A stretch of DNA of 64,000 nt from Campanula takesimana (Eukaryota; Streptophyta; Magnoliopsida; Asterales; Campanulaceae). The position numbers and the translations under genes were made by a program. Below are positions 44,490 to 55,360 of this stretch, in pieces. Numbering within the stretch: the stretch's first letter is position 1; each line of letters starts with the position of its first letter. The stretch covers positions 781,653 through 845,652 of the forward strand of contig JAOWBW010000566.1 of assembly GCA_026119855.1 (NCBI GenBank), in the 5' to 3' direction. The notes beneath the pieces were generated by a model, which had not been told where the DNA came from, searched no databases, and worked only from the letters and a program-made list of their open reading frames with translations.

Positions 44490-45387
44490 TTACTTTTGAA
44501 GTAATTCTTTATTATCGGATCCCCCAAATTTCTTTAATCTGCTTCCTACAGACCCTTCAAATGCATTGCGTACGGAACGAATGCTTAATTTGCCATACAC
44601 TATCTGCAGCCTAACAGTAATGCTTATATCATTTTCAATGAGATCTTCAAGGACCTCCTTTTTATCTTTCACTTCAGAGACAGATAGTGTTTCATATTTT
44701 TCTCTCAGAAATTTCTTCACATCACTATCATCAGCATACACACCTGCAAAACACTTCATTTCAAGAAATTGTAGGGAATAATAAACTCCATGGATAAAGT
44801 AAACAGATAGGAACAACTTTGTTACTAAATTCAACTACTACTAAAAGGGTTCATTATCATTCGAGTTTCTAATAGGATGGCGTACTTTAATCATTTAGGC
44901 CTTTTCAAGCATGAGTTTCCTCCTTATCCCCGCACTCTTATAAATGGTAAATTAATTCAAAATGTACCATTCAGTATCTCCTCACTTAAAAACAGACCGT
45001 TTTGTAGAAAATGCTTCAAAAGTAAGTGTTTTCAAAACACTTTGTTTGAAGAAGCTCTATTTTATGCGCGAGTGCTGATATACATTTTTGGATGAAAAAC
45101 TGTACACCAAGCAAACATTTTAACAGCTGAAACAATGATAAATTACTAGTTCCTCCATCCGTAAATGAGAATCTTTTACTTTGGATAATATTCTGAAACA
45201 AACTGACTTTTATGCAAATTTAGTAGTAGCAAATACTTATTATCCACCTTCTACATTCACAGTAATGCATTTATATTTGCATTTCGTTAAATTTGAAGTA
45301 ACTTCTTTCAATTGAAACTCATTCAGGGAGATGTGTCTATTAGAAAACATGCACTCAACAAGAAGAAATAAGAAGGCCAAAATTAGA

Positions 45388-45390
<3 letters not shown>

Positions 45391-45425
<35 letters not shown>
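45391..45425. repeat. Homopolymer A tract
   Basis: About 34 consecutive A residues in FAP3-like intron 1. On the minus strand this is a poly(T) well upstream of the exon 2 acceptor. Confidence 0.8.
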
Positions 45426-45427
<2 letters not shown>

Positions 45428-46122
45428 CGGTTTCTTTTCATAAGAAGTACAACAGAAACGATCACAATTTTAAATGGATCACTCGCTTGAATGTGATCAG
45501 AGATCTCTGATCTGTGTTTAGCTCAAAGTGATCACATTGCAGAGAATCAAAATTGATCAGATAACCAGTAAAATTGTTCAATCAAAATTGTTGTGAGAGC
45601 AGTTGAGTAAATATTTAAGCAATCAAATTAAGTAAACTATGCCATAGCCCATTCCCCATCAATATAAAATTTGTTTATCCCCAACAAATAAAAATTGAAA
45701 TAGGGGGAATCAAGAAAATGTGGATTACCGAAGGCGTAAACATCGATGTTTTTCAATCCAATCAAGCTCTTTTTCCGCAAACCCAATTCCAAGGAGCCGC
45801 TGAGTGTCTTTCAAAACTGACGGAAAAGAAAACCCGGTCTTCGATTCAGTGACTGCGGTTGGTCGTCGGTGAGAGAAAGGGAACCCCACAACGGAGAGGA
45901 GTGAGAATAATTGGGGGAGAAGTTGGAGAGGATGGAATCTAATGCATTTTGAAGAAATGGGTTAGTGGAGTTTTTTGAAATGGCAATGCCGGCAGCACCA
46001 GCAGCGGCGGCGAAAGCGGCTGAGCAGGCGATGGTGGTGGCGGAGAAAGAGCGGGAGGAGGTTGAGCTGGGAGGCCTCGCCGATGGCTGAGAGAACGAGA
46101 AGGGGAAGCGGAAAGAAACCAT

Positions 46123-46888
46123 GGCCGTCGTTTGGGCTCAATTTCAGAATGTTGAGTTTGTTTTATAAGTGAAGGTTTGCTTTGGGCTGGGCCTAATTTC
46201 GGGATTCGGTCAGCATGACAGTTGGGCCCTGATGGAACAATCGTCACTCAAAGCAAAAACATTAATTCTCACTCAACACTTTCAAAAATTAATCTTTAAT
46301 TATTTTTTTTCTCAAGTAAAATAAACATTCATGTCAATTATAGTTTTAATCTATGATGATGTTATGGATGGTGATAAACAACGGAAAAAATAATTAGTCG
46401 GGATGGTCTCCGACGAAGACTGAGTAAAAGTTTGAATATAAAAGAAAAATCTATGAACGCGTAAATGATTGACAAAAGATTTAACCAAAAATTGAGCAGT
46501 TTCCTTTTAATGTATGGAATGCGTTAGATATATATAGTTTGTTAGATCACATGTACGGGAGTATAGGAGTGAGTAAAAACGTGCTTGCTGTTGTAACTGA
46601 ATCCACGTAAGATCTAACAACTTTTTGTCATGTAAGTCATAATTGTGCGAGACACTGGGCTGTCACTTAAATGAGAGGTTTCGGTCGACCATAGAGAGTG
46701 ATTTGTAGCGCCAAAATTGTACAACTACTACTGAATTATAAGCTGCACTATAGAAGGTCGTTCGGGATGAGGAGGTCGTCACTTATAGTGAGACTGACTT
46801 GGGTCAAAGCTACATGTAGTCAACATTGAGCTCAGCTTATTGGGCTTAACTCGATTTATTCCGTTTAGTGAAAAGAGGGCGATACAAT
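46123..46888. other. Upstream region of the FAP3-like gene, then intergenic
   Basis: Contains the presumed minus-strand promoter. No clear TATA box or additional exon. A frame at 45939-46247 overlaps the gene in another phase and is not credited. Confidence 0.35.
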
Positions 46889-46942
46889 TAGGCCTGTCAA
46901 TTTTACCAAATACCCGCCAACCCGTACAACCCAACTCACTAA

Positions 46943-47961
46943 GGCTCCGTTTGTTTCGCGTAGAATAACTTCCGGAAAATGTTTTTCCCATTTTCCGGTG
47001 TTTGTTACGCACCGGAAAATGAGGAAAATATTTTCCGAAAAATGGTTTTCCCTCTTTTCTAAGTAAAATGACTTACGTATTTTTACTAAGTAAGTCATTT
47101 TCCAGAAAATGTTAACTCTCCCACTCACACCCAACTCTCCATAAAACCCCACCCTACCCACTACACCTCTACCACCACCCTCTTCACCCATCCTTTCCAC
47201 CACCCCCAACTACCCCATCACCCAACCCACCCCCACCCTACCCTACCCACCCCACCCAAAAAAAAAAAAAAAAACCTTCTTTTCACTCATATTAAAAAAA
47301 AAAATTTTGAACATCTCCACCACCCCCAACTACCCCAGCACCCACCCACTCACCCACCCCACCCAAAAAAAAAATATACTTCTTTTCACTCCTATTAAAA
47401 AAAAAAAAAATTGAACCTCCACCCTACCCCCACCCACCCACCTCCCCCCCCCCCCCCCAAAAAAAAAGTCAAAAAAATCACTCATATTAAAATTATTTTT
47501 GAACACCTCCCCCGCTCCCCACTACCCCACCCCTCACCCTACCCACCCCCACCATTTTTTTTTACTCTTATTAAACTTATTTTCTTACAACTCCCACCAC
47601 CCCACCCACCCACCCCCCACCAAAAAAAAAAAAAAAAAAAATTCAAATTAAAATTATTTTTGAACACCTCCCCACCCCAACCCCCACCTACCCCACTACC
47701 CCCCCCCCCCACAACCACCCATCCCAACCCAACCCAAAATCTCCACCCACATTCAATTTTTTTCTCATAATAATTCTTTTCCTCATATTAAATTATTATT
47801 TTCATATGAAAATATTTTCCGAAAAACATTTTCCTTAGATTTACCAAACAACCAAAAACATGTTTATGTCATTTTCCAGAAAAAAAAAAAAATCATTTTT
47901 CGGAAAACATTTTACGGGAAATCATTTACCTAAAATTGTTTTACGCGAAACAAACGGAGCC
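46943..47961 (-). mobile_element. Harbinger/Tourist-like element, C-rich on plus strand
   Basis: Tips GGCTCCGTTTGTTTCGCG and inverse, flanked by TAA at 46940-46942 and 47962-47964. This is the inverse-oriented sister of 9608-11500: 'ttcactcatattaaa' units alternate with CCCACCCACCCC tracts. The long Pro-rich frames (for example 47411-47770) are translations of this array and not genes. Confidence 0.75.
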
Positions 47962-48555
47962 TAATTACCCGACCCAACTCAACCCAATTAATATGGCAGG
48001 TTGAAATAGGTTACCCGAATAACCCGTCAAACTTAACGGGTTGAGCTGGGTTCAACCTGCGACCTATTATAACCTGCTAGAAAACGTAAAACACACACGT
48101 CTTTCTAATCTCCATCGACAGACTTCTTCGACTTTCTCCTTCTCTTGATCAGTTCGCCACATGACGAGTTTCCTCTCAAAATCAAGGTTCACTTAGATCT
48201 GGCCCATCTGGTTTTGGATTTGGGAATAAGTACAATTTTTCAATAATTCGACTTCTATGATTTTGATTTGGGAGAATCAATTGCACTTTGTTCTAAATTG
48301 ATTTTTTTGATTTGCTGTTAATTATTGTTGGTTTAATTTTATTTCTTCATCTTTTGTGGTTTCGATTCAAAAATAAAATAAAAAAATCTCCTTCGATATT
48401 TATATTTTCTGTTTTTTTTTTTTTTTTTTTTTTCAGTAAAGACTATGTTTGTATGAGTATTGATTGGATGTGGCTATGAAGAATGAAAAGAGGTTGCAGT
48501 AGATGTATATGGGGGTATTTTGGTACATAAGTACATTTTTTTAAAAATAAATGTA

Positions 48556-48782
48556 GTACTTCCTCCGTCCCAATTTAAAGTTTTTAGTTTGACTTTACAC
48601 GAAAATTAAGAAAAAGTAAATGTTGTGAGTATGAAAAGTAAAGTGGGAGAGAAAGTGGGTAGAGAGTTTTTGTTGTGAGAATGACACGTGGATCCCACTT
48701 TCCATTTAAGGTAATAAAGCAAAGTAAAAAACTTTAAATTGAGACAGAAAGTAAGAACCTTAAAGGCGGGACAAAGGGAGTA
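48556..48782. mobile_element. MITE, Stowaway-type ('taaagttcttagtttg' family)
   Basis: Left tacttcctccgtcccaattt, right ttaaaggcgggacaaaggga. Shares 'gtaaatgttgtgagtatgaa' with 28156-28393. Confidence 0.7.
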
Positions 48783-49786
48783 TATAATTATTAGAAATCT
48801 TTGACAGAGCTTATAAAAAGAAAATCTTTGACAGATTCAAAATTGTATTACTTCCGTCCCTAAATAAATGCAAAATTTGTTTTTTACATTTATTAACAAT
48901 TTATAACATATTTGAATTTTTTTGAAAACATTCATTTTACGACCGAGACCGAGGTAGGGTTTTTTTCACAGTAGTACAAACGCTAAGCTTGGATGAGGAG
49001 TGCTGCTTTCAAAAATAAAAAACTTGGATGAGGGAGTTGTATTGAATAGGTGATGGATGGTATGTTTGGAAATCTTTTTCGCTTCAGTCCAGTAGTATAA
49101 TGAAACGAATTTTGTTTTCTTCTTGAAAGGTGAAACAACGTTTGCTGGAAGAACAACCAAGAAATTAAGAAAACAAAATCTCAAGGTTTAGCGGGTTAAC
49201 CTGACTCAACCCAACCATCTGACCCGTATATTAAAGAGGTTGTGTCAGGTTGAACCCATTCCAACCCATTACCCACTTCAACCCATGACTCGCTATAACC
49301 CAACTCAATCCAACCCGATTGCCAGGCCTAGTATACATATGATGTATTATGTCATTGTTATTAAAAAAAAAAAAAAAACATATTTAGTTGGTGGATAAAG
49401 ATGAAAATGTCGTTTTTGTTTCGGTTAAAATTGTAAAAACTCAAAAAACTCAAAAAAAAAAAAAAAAATACTCCCTTCATTTATTTGTAATTTTAAAATT
49501 TTCACACATATTAAGAAAAGCAATCAATGCATGTCCAATAAACTAAATTACCCTTGAAACATTCCAAGTACTTAGTACCTGGGTCGTTAAATGTTTTTTA
49601 CTATAAATGAGGTTATTATAGGTAAACAATGGCAATGATTTCTAGATAATAGCAAAACAACAAATATTCGTGACAAAATTTTGCTCCTTAAACTACAAGA
49701 ATTTTGAGATGAAGGGAGTAAAAAAATTATACCCTCGATTCCAATTTAGTCGTTTTATCTTAAATCAACTTTGAGCAATAATTAAA

Positions 49787-50270
49787 GTTACAATAAAAAC
49801 TCTATAAATTAATAATGTGGGGACTAGTGAAATTTATTAATTTATAGAGTTATTAATTTATCGATAAATTAATGATTATTAATTTAAAGGTGTTGCATAT
49901 TAATAATGTGGGGACAAGTGAAATTTATTTATTTTTTGAACAAAAAGTGAAATTTATTAATTTATAGAGTTATTAATTTATCGAGTGAAACAATTTTGGT
50001 ATATAAACAGCATGAAAACCTTTAAAATACTCAACTACAATATCTTATAAAATAGCTTCCCATCTAAAAGGTGTTGTATTTTTCATTTCTAAGAATTATT
50101 ATTTATATTTTTCATGGGACCTAAAATTATAAAGGGATCTCCGAAAAGTTATTATCTAATTATTTTATCGATTTTTGTAATTTTTTCGCCCAAGTCAGGA
50201 CCAGACAAATTTATTATTTTAGAGAGTTTATTAATTTATTGAGTATTAATTTAAAGAGTTTCTGCTGCAC
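49787..50270. mobile_element. AT-rich TIR element, relative of 23036-24146
   Basis: Left ttacaataaaaactctataa, right taatttaaagagtttctgct, with internal 'attaatttatcgataaatta' words and a 'gggactagtg / gggacaagtg' duplication at about 49820 and 49910. Non-coding; boundaries approximate. Confidence 0.45.
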
Positions 50271-50325
50271 TTTTAACTACACTAAAGAAAATCTTCCAAA
50301 CTTGTTATTAATACACCATTGTAAA

Positions 50326-50328
<3 letters not shown>

Positions 50329-50388
<60 letters not shown>
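50329..50388. repeat. Compound (CT)n(AT)n microsatellite
   Basis: About 14 CT units followed directly by about 14 AT units. Confidence 0.9.
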
Positions 50389-50391
<3 letters not shown>

Positions 50392-50504
50392 TGGTGAAGA
50401 GAGTTATAGTGTTGACATGTGGATAAACTATAGAAAAGCTTGCATATGGTGATGCCACATCAATCCTACCAACATAAATATGTGACTTTTCAAATTATTT
50501 TTCT

Positions 50505-50960
50505 TAGCTAATAGTATTAGCTAATACTATTAGTTACTATATAGGGTAACTATTATAGTTAACTATTATAGTAACGATTACTATTATTAGTAATAGTTAA
50601 CTATTATAGTTAACTATTATAATTAACTATTATAGTAACTATTACTATTATTAGTAATAGTTAACTATTATAGTTACCTTATGTAGTAATTAATAGTATT
50701 AGCTAATATTAATATTAATAAATAATAATTAATTATTAATAGTAAACTATTATTATGTTTAATATATTTTTTTAATTAGAGTTAATAATTAAATAATTAA
50801 AAATATTATTAATTAATAGTATTAATTAATCATAATTTTTATCATATATATATATTATTGCTATTAATAATAGTATTAGTTAACCATAATTGTTATATAA
50901 ATTAACTATTATTAATAGTATCAGTTAATAATTATACAATATATGCTAATATTTAGTATT
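50505..50960. repeat. AT-rich palindromic repeat tract
   Basis: Dense inverted and direct copies of 'agttaactattatagtaac' and 'attagctaatactattag' words. Many are self-complementary, so the DNA could form cruciform or hairpin structures. No element tips were recognised. Confidence 0.6.
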
Positions 50961-51737
50961 AGCAGTACTCGCTCCGTCTAAGAGTTAGAGTTCTACTTTC
51001 TATTTTAATATATTCCAGAGAGTCTTTCTCAAATTGACAAATTATAAGAAAATATGAATAGTGTTTTGGACTATATTTTCTTTCTAATGCTTCTATAGTT
51101 ACAAAAATACCAAACTTGCTAACTTATATATTGTCCACTTGCACTATGAATTGTGTTTTGAACATCTATATTCTCAGTCCACCTGCAATGTTTACCCATT
51201 TTCTATTATTTTCTAATAAGTGTGCGTAAGCAATATTCTCAGCCCACCTGCAATGTTTATCCATTTTCTATTATTTTCTAATAAGTGTGCGTAAGCAAAG
51301 GAGGACTCTTACTCTAAGAAAATGGGGCATTAATTAATGGGGCAACTCCCATTTAGTCCCTCATTAGAATCTAAACTACCACCTAGTCCAAGGTATTTTC
51401 AATATTACCACCTAGTCCAAGGGATATTAAAAGGGCATGAATGCCCTTACTAAATGACTGGAAATTACATGATTACCCCTCCCTCCTCAACCTTTCACCT
51501 GTTTCACCGGTCAACAACTTTGACCGACCGGCCACCACCTCCGGCCGACCACCACCTCCGGCAACCTTTTTCCGGCCACTTTTCCGGCCACTTTTCCGGT
51601 GACATTTTCCGGCGATCATTTCCGGCGGCCACCTCAGGCCACCTCCGGCCACCATTTTCCGACGGCCACCTCCGGCCACCATTTTCCGGCTACCGTTTTT
51701 CCGGCGACCATGTTCCGACCACCAAACAACTGTGAAT

Positions 51738-52330
51738 TAAACAGTAAGTTCACAGTTGTAAGTTTACAATTGTAAGTTCGCAAATGTAAGTTTCGCAATT
51801 GTAAGTTCGCAATTGTTCCAATAACAAGTTCGTACTTGTTCCAAAAACATGTTCGCAATTGTTCGAACAAGTTCACAGTTGTAAGTTTACAAATTGTAAG
51901 TTCAAAAATGTAAGTTCGCAATTGTAAGTTCGCAAATGTAAGTTCGCAATTGTAAGTTCGCAATTGTTTCAATAACAAGTTCGCACTTGTTCCAAAAACA
52001 AGTTCGCAATTGTAAGTTCGCACTTGTTCCAAGAACAAGTTCGCACTTGTTCGAACAAGTTCACTGTTGTAAGTTCACAAATGTAAGTTCACAATTGTAA
52101 GTTCGCAATTGTTCCAAGAACAGGTTCACACTTGTTTCCAAGAAAAGGTTCACAGATGTTCTAACAACAAGTTCACAGTTGTCAACTAAACTACTAGGAA
52201 CACGATCGACTCCAAGTTTACAGTTGTTCCAGAAAAAATTCACATTTTTCAAAAAAACAAAATTACAGTTTTTTTCAAGAACAAGTTCACAGTTTGTTCC
52301 AGAAACTTTGTTATTCCAACAACAAATTCA
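51738..52330 (+). repeat. Degenerate short tandem array inside the Mutator-like element
   Basis: About 40 imperfect copies of aagttcgcaattgt / acaagttcgcacttgttcc. Units recur every 13-20 bp and are partly self-complementary. Minus-strand frames across it (51634-52038) merely translate the repeat. Confidence 0.8.
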
Positions 52331-52610
52331 CATTTTCAAAATAAATCTCATGAAAATGAATGTTTACAAAATTTAAAATTTGCTATTAGTAAAAGCAAAC
52401 TTAAAAAGACAAAAAATAAGCCTCTCTATTCTTAAAACCAAAAAGTTAAACCAATAATAGCACAACTTTTAAACTCCTTAACACCCAAAAAATCCAAAGT
52501 TGTCGTCCCAGAATTCGAACCCACCCCTTGAATTTTAACAACATTCCAGCAAACATTATATAACATGGTTGTAAGTAGATACCAATACTCGTACAATCAT
52601 CAAAATTCAA

Positions 52611-52840
52611 TCAAGAATAATCACCAACTGGGTTCACAACTAACTGTCTAATTCTCAACTTATTCTTGGTAGTGAAAACATTGGTACTATCACCATTACC
52701 CAACTTATCAAATTTAACAACTAAATTAGAGTTTCCAACAGCTAAAATAACAAACCCAATTGAATCACAGTTCTCACGCATCGGAAAAAATGCCACGGCC
52801 GAATTAGTATCCGGGCATCGGAAAAAATTCATCGGCTATA
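52611..52840 (-). pseudogene. Gene-like fragment of unknown identity, possibly captured
   Basis: A minus-strand frame reads NSAVAFFPMRENCDSIGFVI, then AVGNSNLVVKFDKLGNGDS and KLRIRQLVVNPVGDYS. Its composition is ordinary for a protein (no repeats, hydrophobic strands) and unlike the surrounding arrays, so it may derive from a host gene taken up by the Mutator-like element. The pattern resembles a beta-propeller strand set, but I cannot name the family. No introns or start are assured. Confidence 0.35.
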
Positions 52841-53724
52841 ATAAATCGAAACATTTGCAAGTAACAATTCAATTCGCACCATGTAATCAGAGATAAATTA
52901 GAACACATAGTAACAACAAAACACACACAAAAGAAGATAGAGATTAAGGAGTTCATGAGACGGTACCTTAATTAGAGGTAGTGAGAGAGAGAGAATGGAC
53001 GGCGAATGCTGGTGCAGCTCGACTGCTGATTAAGCTCAGGCTATTTATCTTTCTACCTCCGACCTTCAACAACAAGCTACAGTCCGAGATCCAGATCTGG
53101 CGAAGGTTTGAGGTAGAGAGAGAAATAGCCGGATTTTAATGGTCGCCGGAGATTTGCGTGACCGGGGGAGAGAAAGAGGGGTCGCCGGAGGTCGGTAGGT
53201 AGAGAGAGATAGATCTGTAGCGGCCGGATGTAGGGGGTCGCCGAGGTGGTAGCCGGACGTGGGGGAGAATAGATCTGTAGTGGCCGGATGTAGGGGAGGT
53301 GGGGGGCGATGACCGGAGGAGGGCAGATACGTCGCCGGATTATTGTTGTCTTCAGCCCAGGGGAAGAAGACGATCGAAGGCGGACAAGGTGGCCGGAGGT
53401 GGGCGATGGGAAGGGTGGTCGGAGGGGCAGGGAGGAGGAGGGCTTGCCGGAGGTGGGGGAGGGATCGTCGGAGGTGGGGGGGTAGAGAGAGAAACAGACG
53501 GTGTGTGGGTATGGGTGTGTGTACGTGCGTGTGAATGAGATGAGGGGGAAGGGGAGGTGGTTTTAATTGGATAAGGGGTAGTTTCGGGATTTAATGATTT
53601 TAGTGGACTAGGTGGTAAATAAGAATATTAGCTTGGACTAGATGGTAGATAGAAATATTAGGTTGGACTAGGTGGTAGTTAGGCTTAGGATGAAGGACCC
53701 TATGGTAATTTTCTCTTAATTAAT

Positions 53725-54352
53725 CATAACAGTTACTAGATATATAAATTATTACTATTAATATTATTAGTTAATTAATTTATTATTCTACTAACACATT
53801 ATATGTACACTATAGACGTTTATATTTACAAATTATAATGTGTATATATAAATAAAAAATAATTTATTGGACACTAGCTAATATTATTAAGTCAATCATG
53901 TATAGAATTAAAAGTTAACTCATAATAATAATAAATCATCTTTAATTTCAAGTTTTAATTATCATAATAAATACAAATTATATGCAAAAAAAGCTTTAAA
54001 AAATAAATTAACACAATTGTCCTAAATTTGTAAGGAACTGTTTTAATTCACATACAATATACTTAAATACCCAAAAATATTATGTTTCTTTATTAAATAA
54101 AAATAGCAAAAAAAAAATAGCAAAAAACTGACAAATTAGTTTCCCGTGCAAAGCACGGTTACCTACTAGTACTATTGATAACAAGTTTAAATTATTTATA
54201 AGGATAACTTAAACTAATTGAATTATGTAATTTCCCATCATTCTTGTTTCTCATGACGAGGTTTTTTTTTTTTTTTTTTTGCAGAGCAGGGACGTAGAGT
54301 ATTTCATTAGTAAAAGACTGGGCGAGTTATTGCCAATTGTAGACTATTTAAT
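53725..54352. other. Intergenic, no gene seen
   Basis: AT-rich non-coding sequence with a poly(T) tract at 54262-54280. Confidence 0.4.
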
Positions 54353-54362
54353 TCTGATGGCT

Positions 54363-54587
54363 ACCAATGGCCTTCTGGCCTAGTGGTATTGGGTGGGTGC
54401 GTAAGGGCTTCCCTTGAAGGGGAGGTCCTGGGTTCGATTCTCCCTTGGGAGAATTTGTGGAGAACCCTTAGTTTCATAGACCCATAGGGAAGCAAACTAC
54501 CATATGGTGGCAAATGGCAATTGCCTTGAAATGAATGATATAGTTCAGCTATTCAAAAAATAAATAAAAAATAATAATAAAAAAAAA
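54363..54587 (+). mobile_element. tRNA-derived SINE
   Basis: Pol III box A TGGCCTAGTGG (54379-54389) and box B GGTTCGATTC (54431-54440) are correctly spaced near the 5' end. The body runs to an A-rich tail (from 54555). A perfect 10 bp target duplication TCTGATGGCT flanks it at 54353-54362 and 54588-54597. Together these show target-primed insertion. Confidence 0.9.
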
Positions 54588-54804
54588 TCTGATGGCTCAA
54601 TACTTAAATCAAGATAAAAATGGTAGATAGCAGTCAGTTAAAGAAAATTCATTGAAATCAAGATGATCAAGGGTCCCACTCATCAATCAGATGCTGACAA
54701 ACAACATGCAAAAAGCTCAAAACCTTCCAGTTCCAGTGTTCTTCTATCATACCTGAAGACTGAAGTCCAAGTCCCAGATAATAAGAGATCAAGGGAAGGT
54801 GCAT

Positions 54805-55321
54805 CTAATCATATTCCAACTCATCAGGAGTAACTGGCCTCTTAAGGGGGATGATCGACTTCTTCTCCACGTCCTGGGATAATGCTTTCCTCATATCTGA
54901 ACATGGATCACAAGTTGGATTAGAAGAGTAAACATGATGAAGAAGATTATTATATTATTATTTTATTTAGCTTTATATTATTTTTTGGTAGGGGTGGGGG
55001 AGGGTACGTACCTAATCCATCTTCCTCTCCAGAGTAATATCGAAGAACACGTCTGTATATGACATAGCCAAGCTGCAAGAAAAATGTCGTACAGAATGAG
55101 CAAGACCGCATAAAGTGAACAATTCAAGCAGGGCACATCCCAAGTCAAACCTTCGAGGATGCAGCATCTGGAAGCATCATTTGCAAGTATGTAGTAACAT
55201 ACTCATGAAAAACAATGCGCACAATATCATTAAGTTAGGGACTAAGGGTCTGTTTGTTTAGGGCTGAATGAGGCCTCTAAATTCAGCCCAAACAAACAGG
55301 CCCTAAGGAGGAGATGGAGGG

Positions 55322-55360
<39 letters not shown>

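Larger units (their letters stand above)
43038..46122 (-). pseudogene. Chalcone isomerase-like fatty-acid-binding protein (FAP3-like), frame-broken
   Basis: Family: plastid proteins with a chalcone-isomerase fold that bind fatty acids (FAP1-3) and affect fatty-acid metabolism. Exons: 45729-46122, 44494-44743, 44025-44116 and 43038-43176, with matching phases and GT-AG borders. Exon 1 has a Ser/Ala-rich plastid-type leader, PLWGSLSLTD, then GLRKKSLIGLKNIDVYAF. Exon 2 has GVYADDSDVKKFLREKYETL, TVRLQIVYGKLSIRSVRNAF and VGSRLKKFGGSDNKELLQ. Exon 3 has FTSQFRDEYKIPRGSIIDLS. Exon 4 has DGKDVGSIESKLLCRAVLDL. Three single-base breaks: one base short near 45850-45872, one extra near 45776-45795 (restoring frame, but with a stop in between) and one short near 43093-43097, which swaps the last 15 or so residues for four and a stop. 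Either a decaying gene or consensus errors; splice sites are intact. Confidence 0.8.
46889..49330. mobile_element. hAT-like element containing nested elements
   Basis: Tips TAGGCCTGTCAA and TTGCCAGGCCTA are inverted. Subterminal DNA is rich in 'aacccaactcaaccc' / 'gggttgagctgggttcaacc' words at both ends. The interior contains a Harbinger-like element (46943-47961) and a Stowaway MITE (48556-48782). No transposase was recognised. An 8 bp duplication is not evident. Confidence 0.55.
51339..53715. mobile_element. Mutator-like element with 9 bp duplication
   Basis: Flanked by perfect TTAATTAAT at 51330-51338 and 53716-53724. TIRs of about 100 bp are imperfect inverses; the left reads aactaccacctagtccaagg and the right carries 'ggactaggtggtag' several times. 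Inside are CCGGCCACC-type repeats (51530-51715), a long 'gtaagttcgcaattgt' array (51738-52330), a gene-like fragment on the minus strand (52611-52832) and GC-rich 'ggtcgccggag' repeats (53100-53480). No transposase recognised. Confidence 0.75.

Noticed and set aside
47411..47770. 119-codon Pro-rich open frame
   Set aside because: Same repeat array in inverse orientation; low complexity and not a protein gene.
52611..52896. Possible independent host gene within the 51.3-53.7 kb element
   Set aside because: The fragment is short, lacks clear introns and ends, and lies within TIRs bounded by a 9 bp duplication, so it is listed only as a possible captured piece.
53299..53538. Gly/Arg-rich frames on the plus strand
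   Set aside because: They translate a GC-rich 'gtcgccggag' repeat; no recognisable protein.
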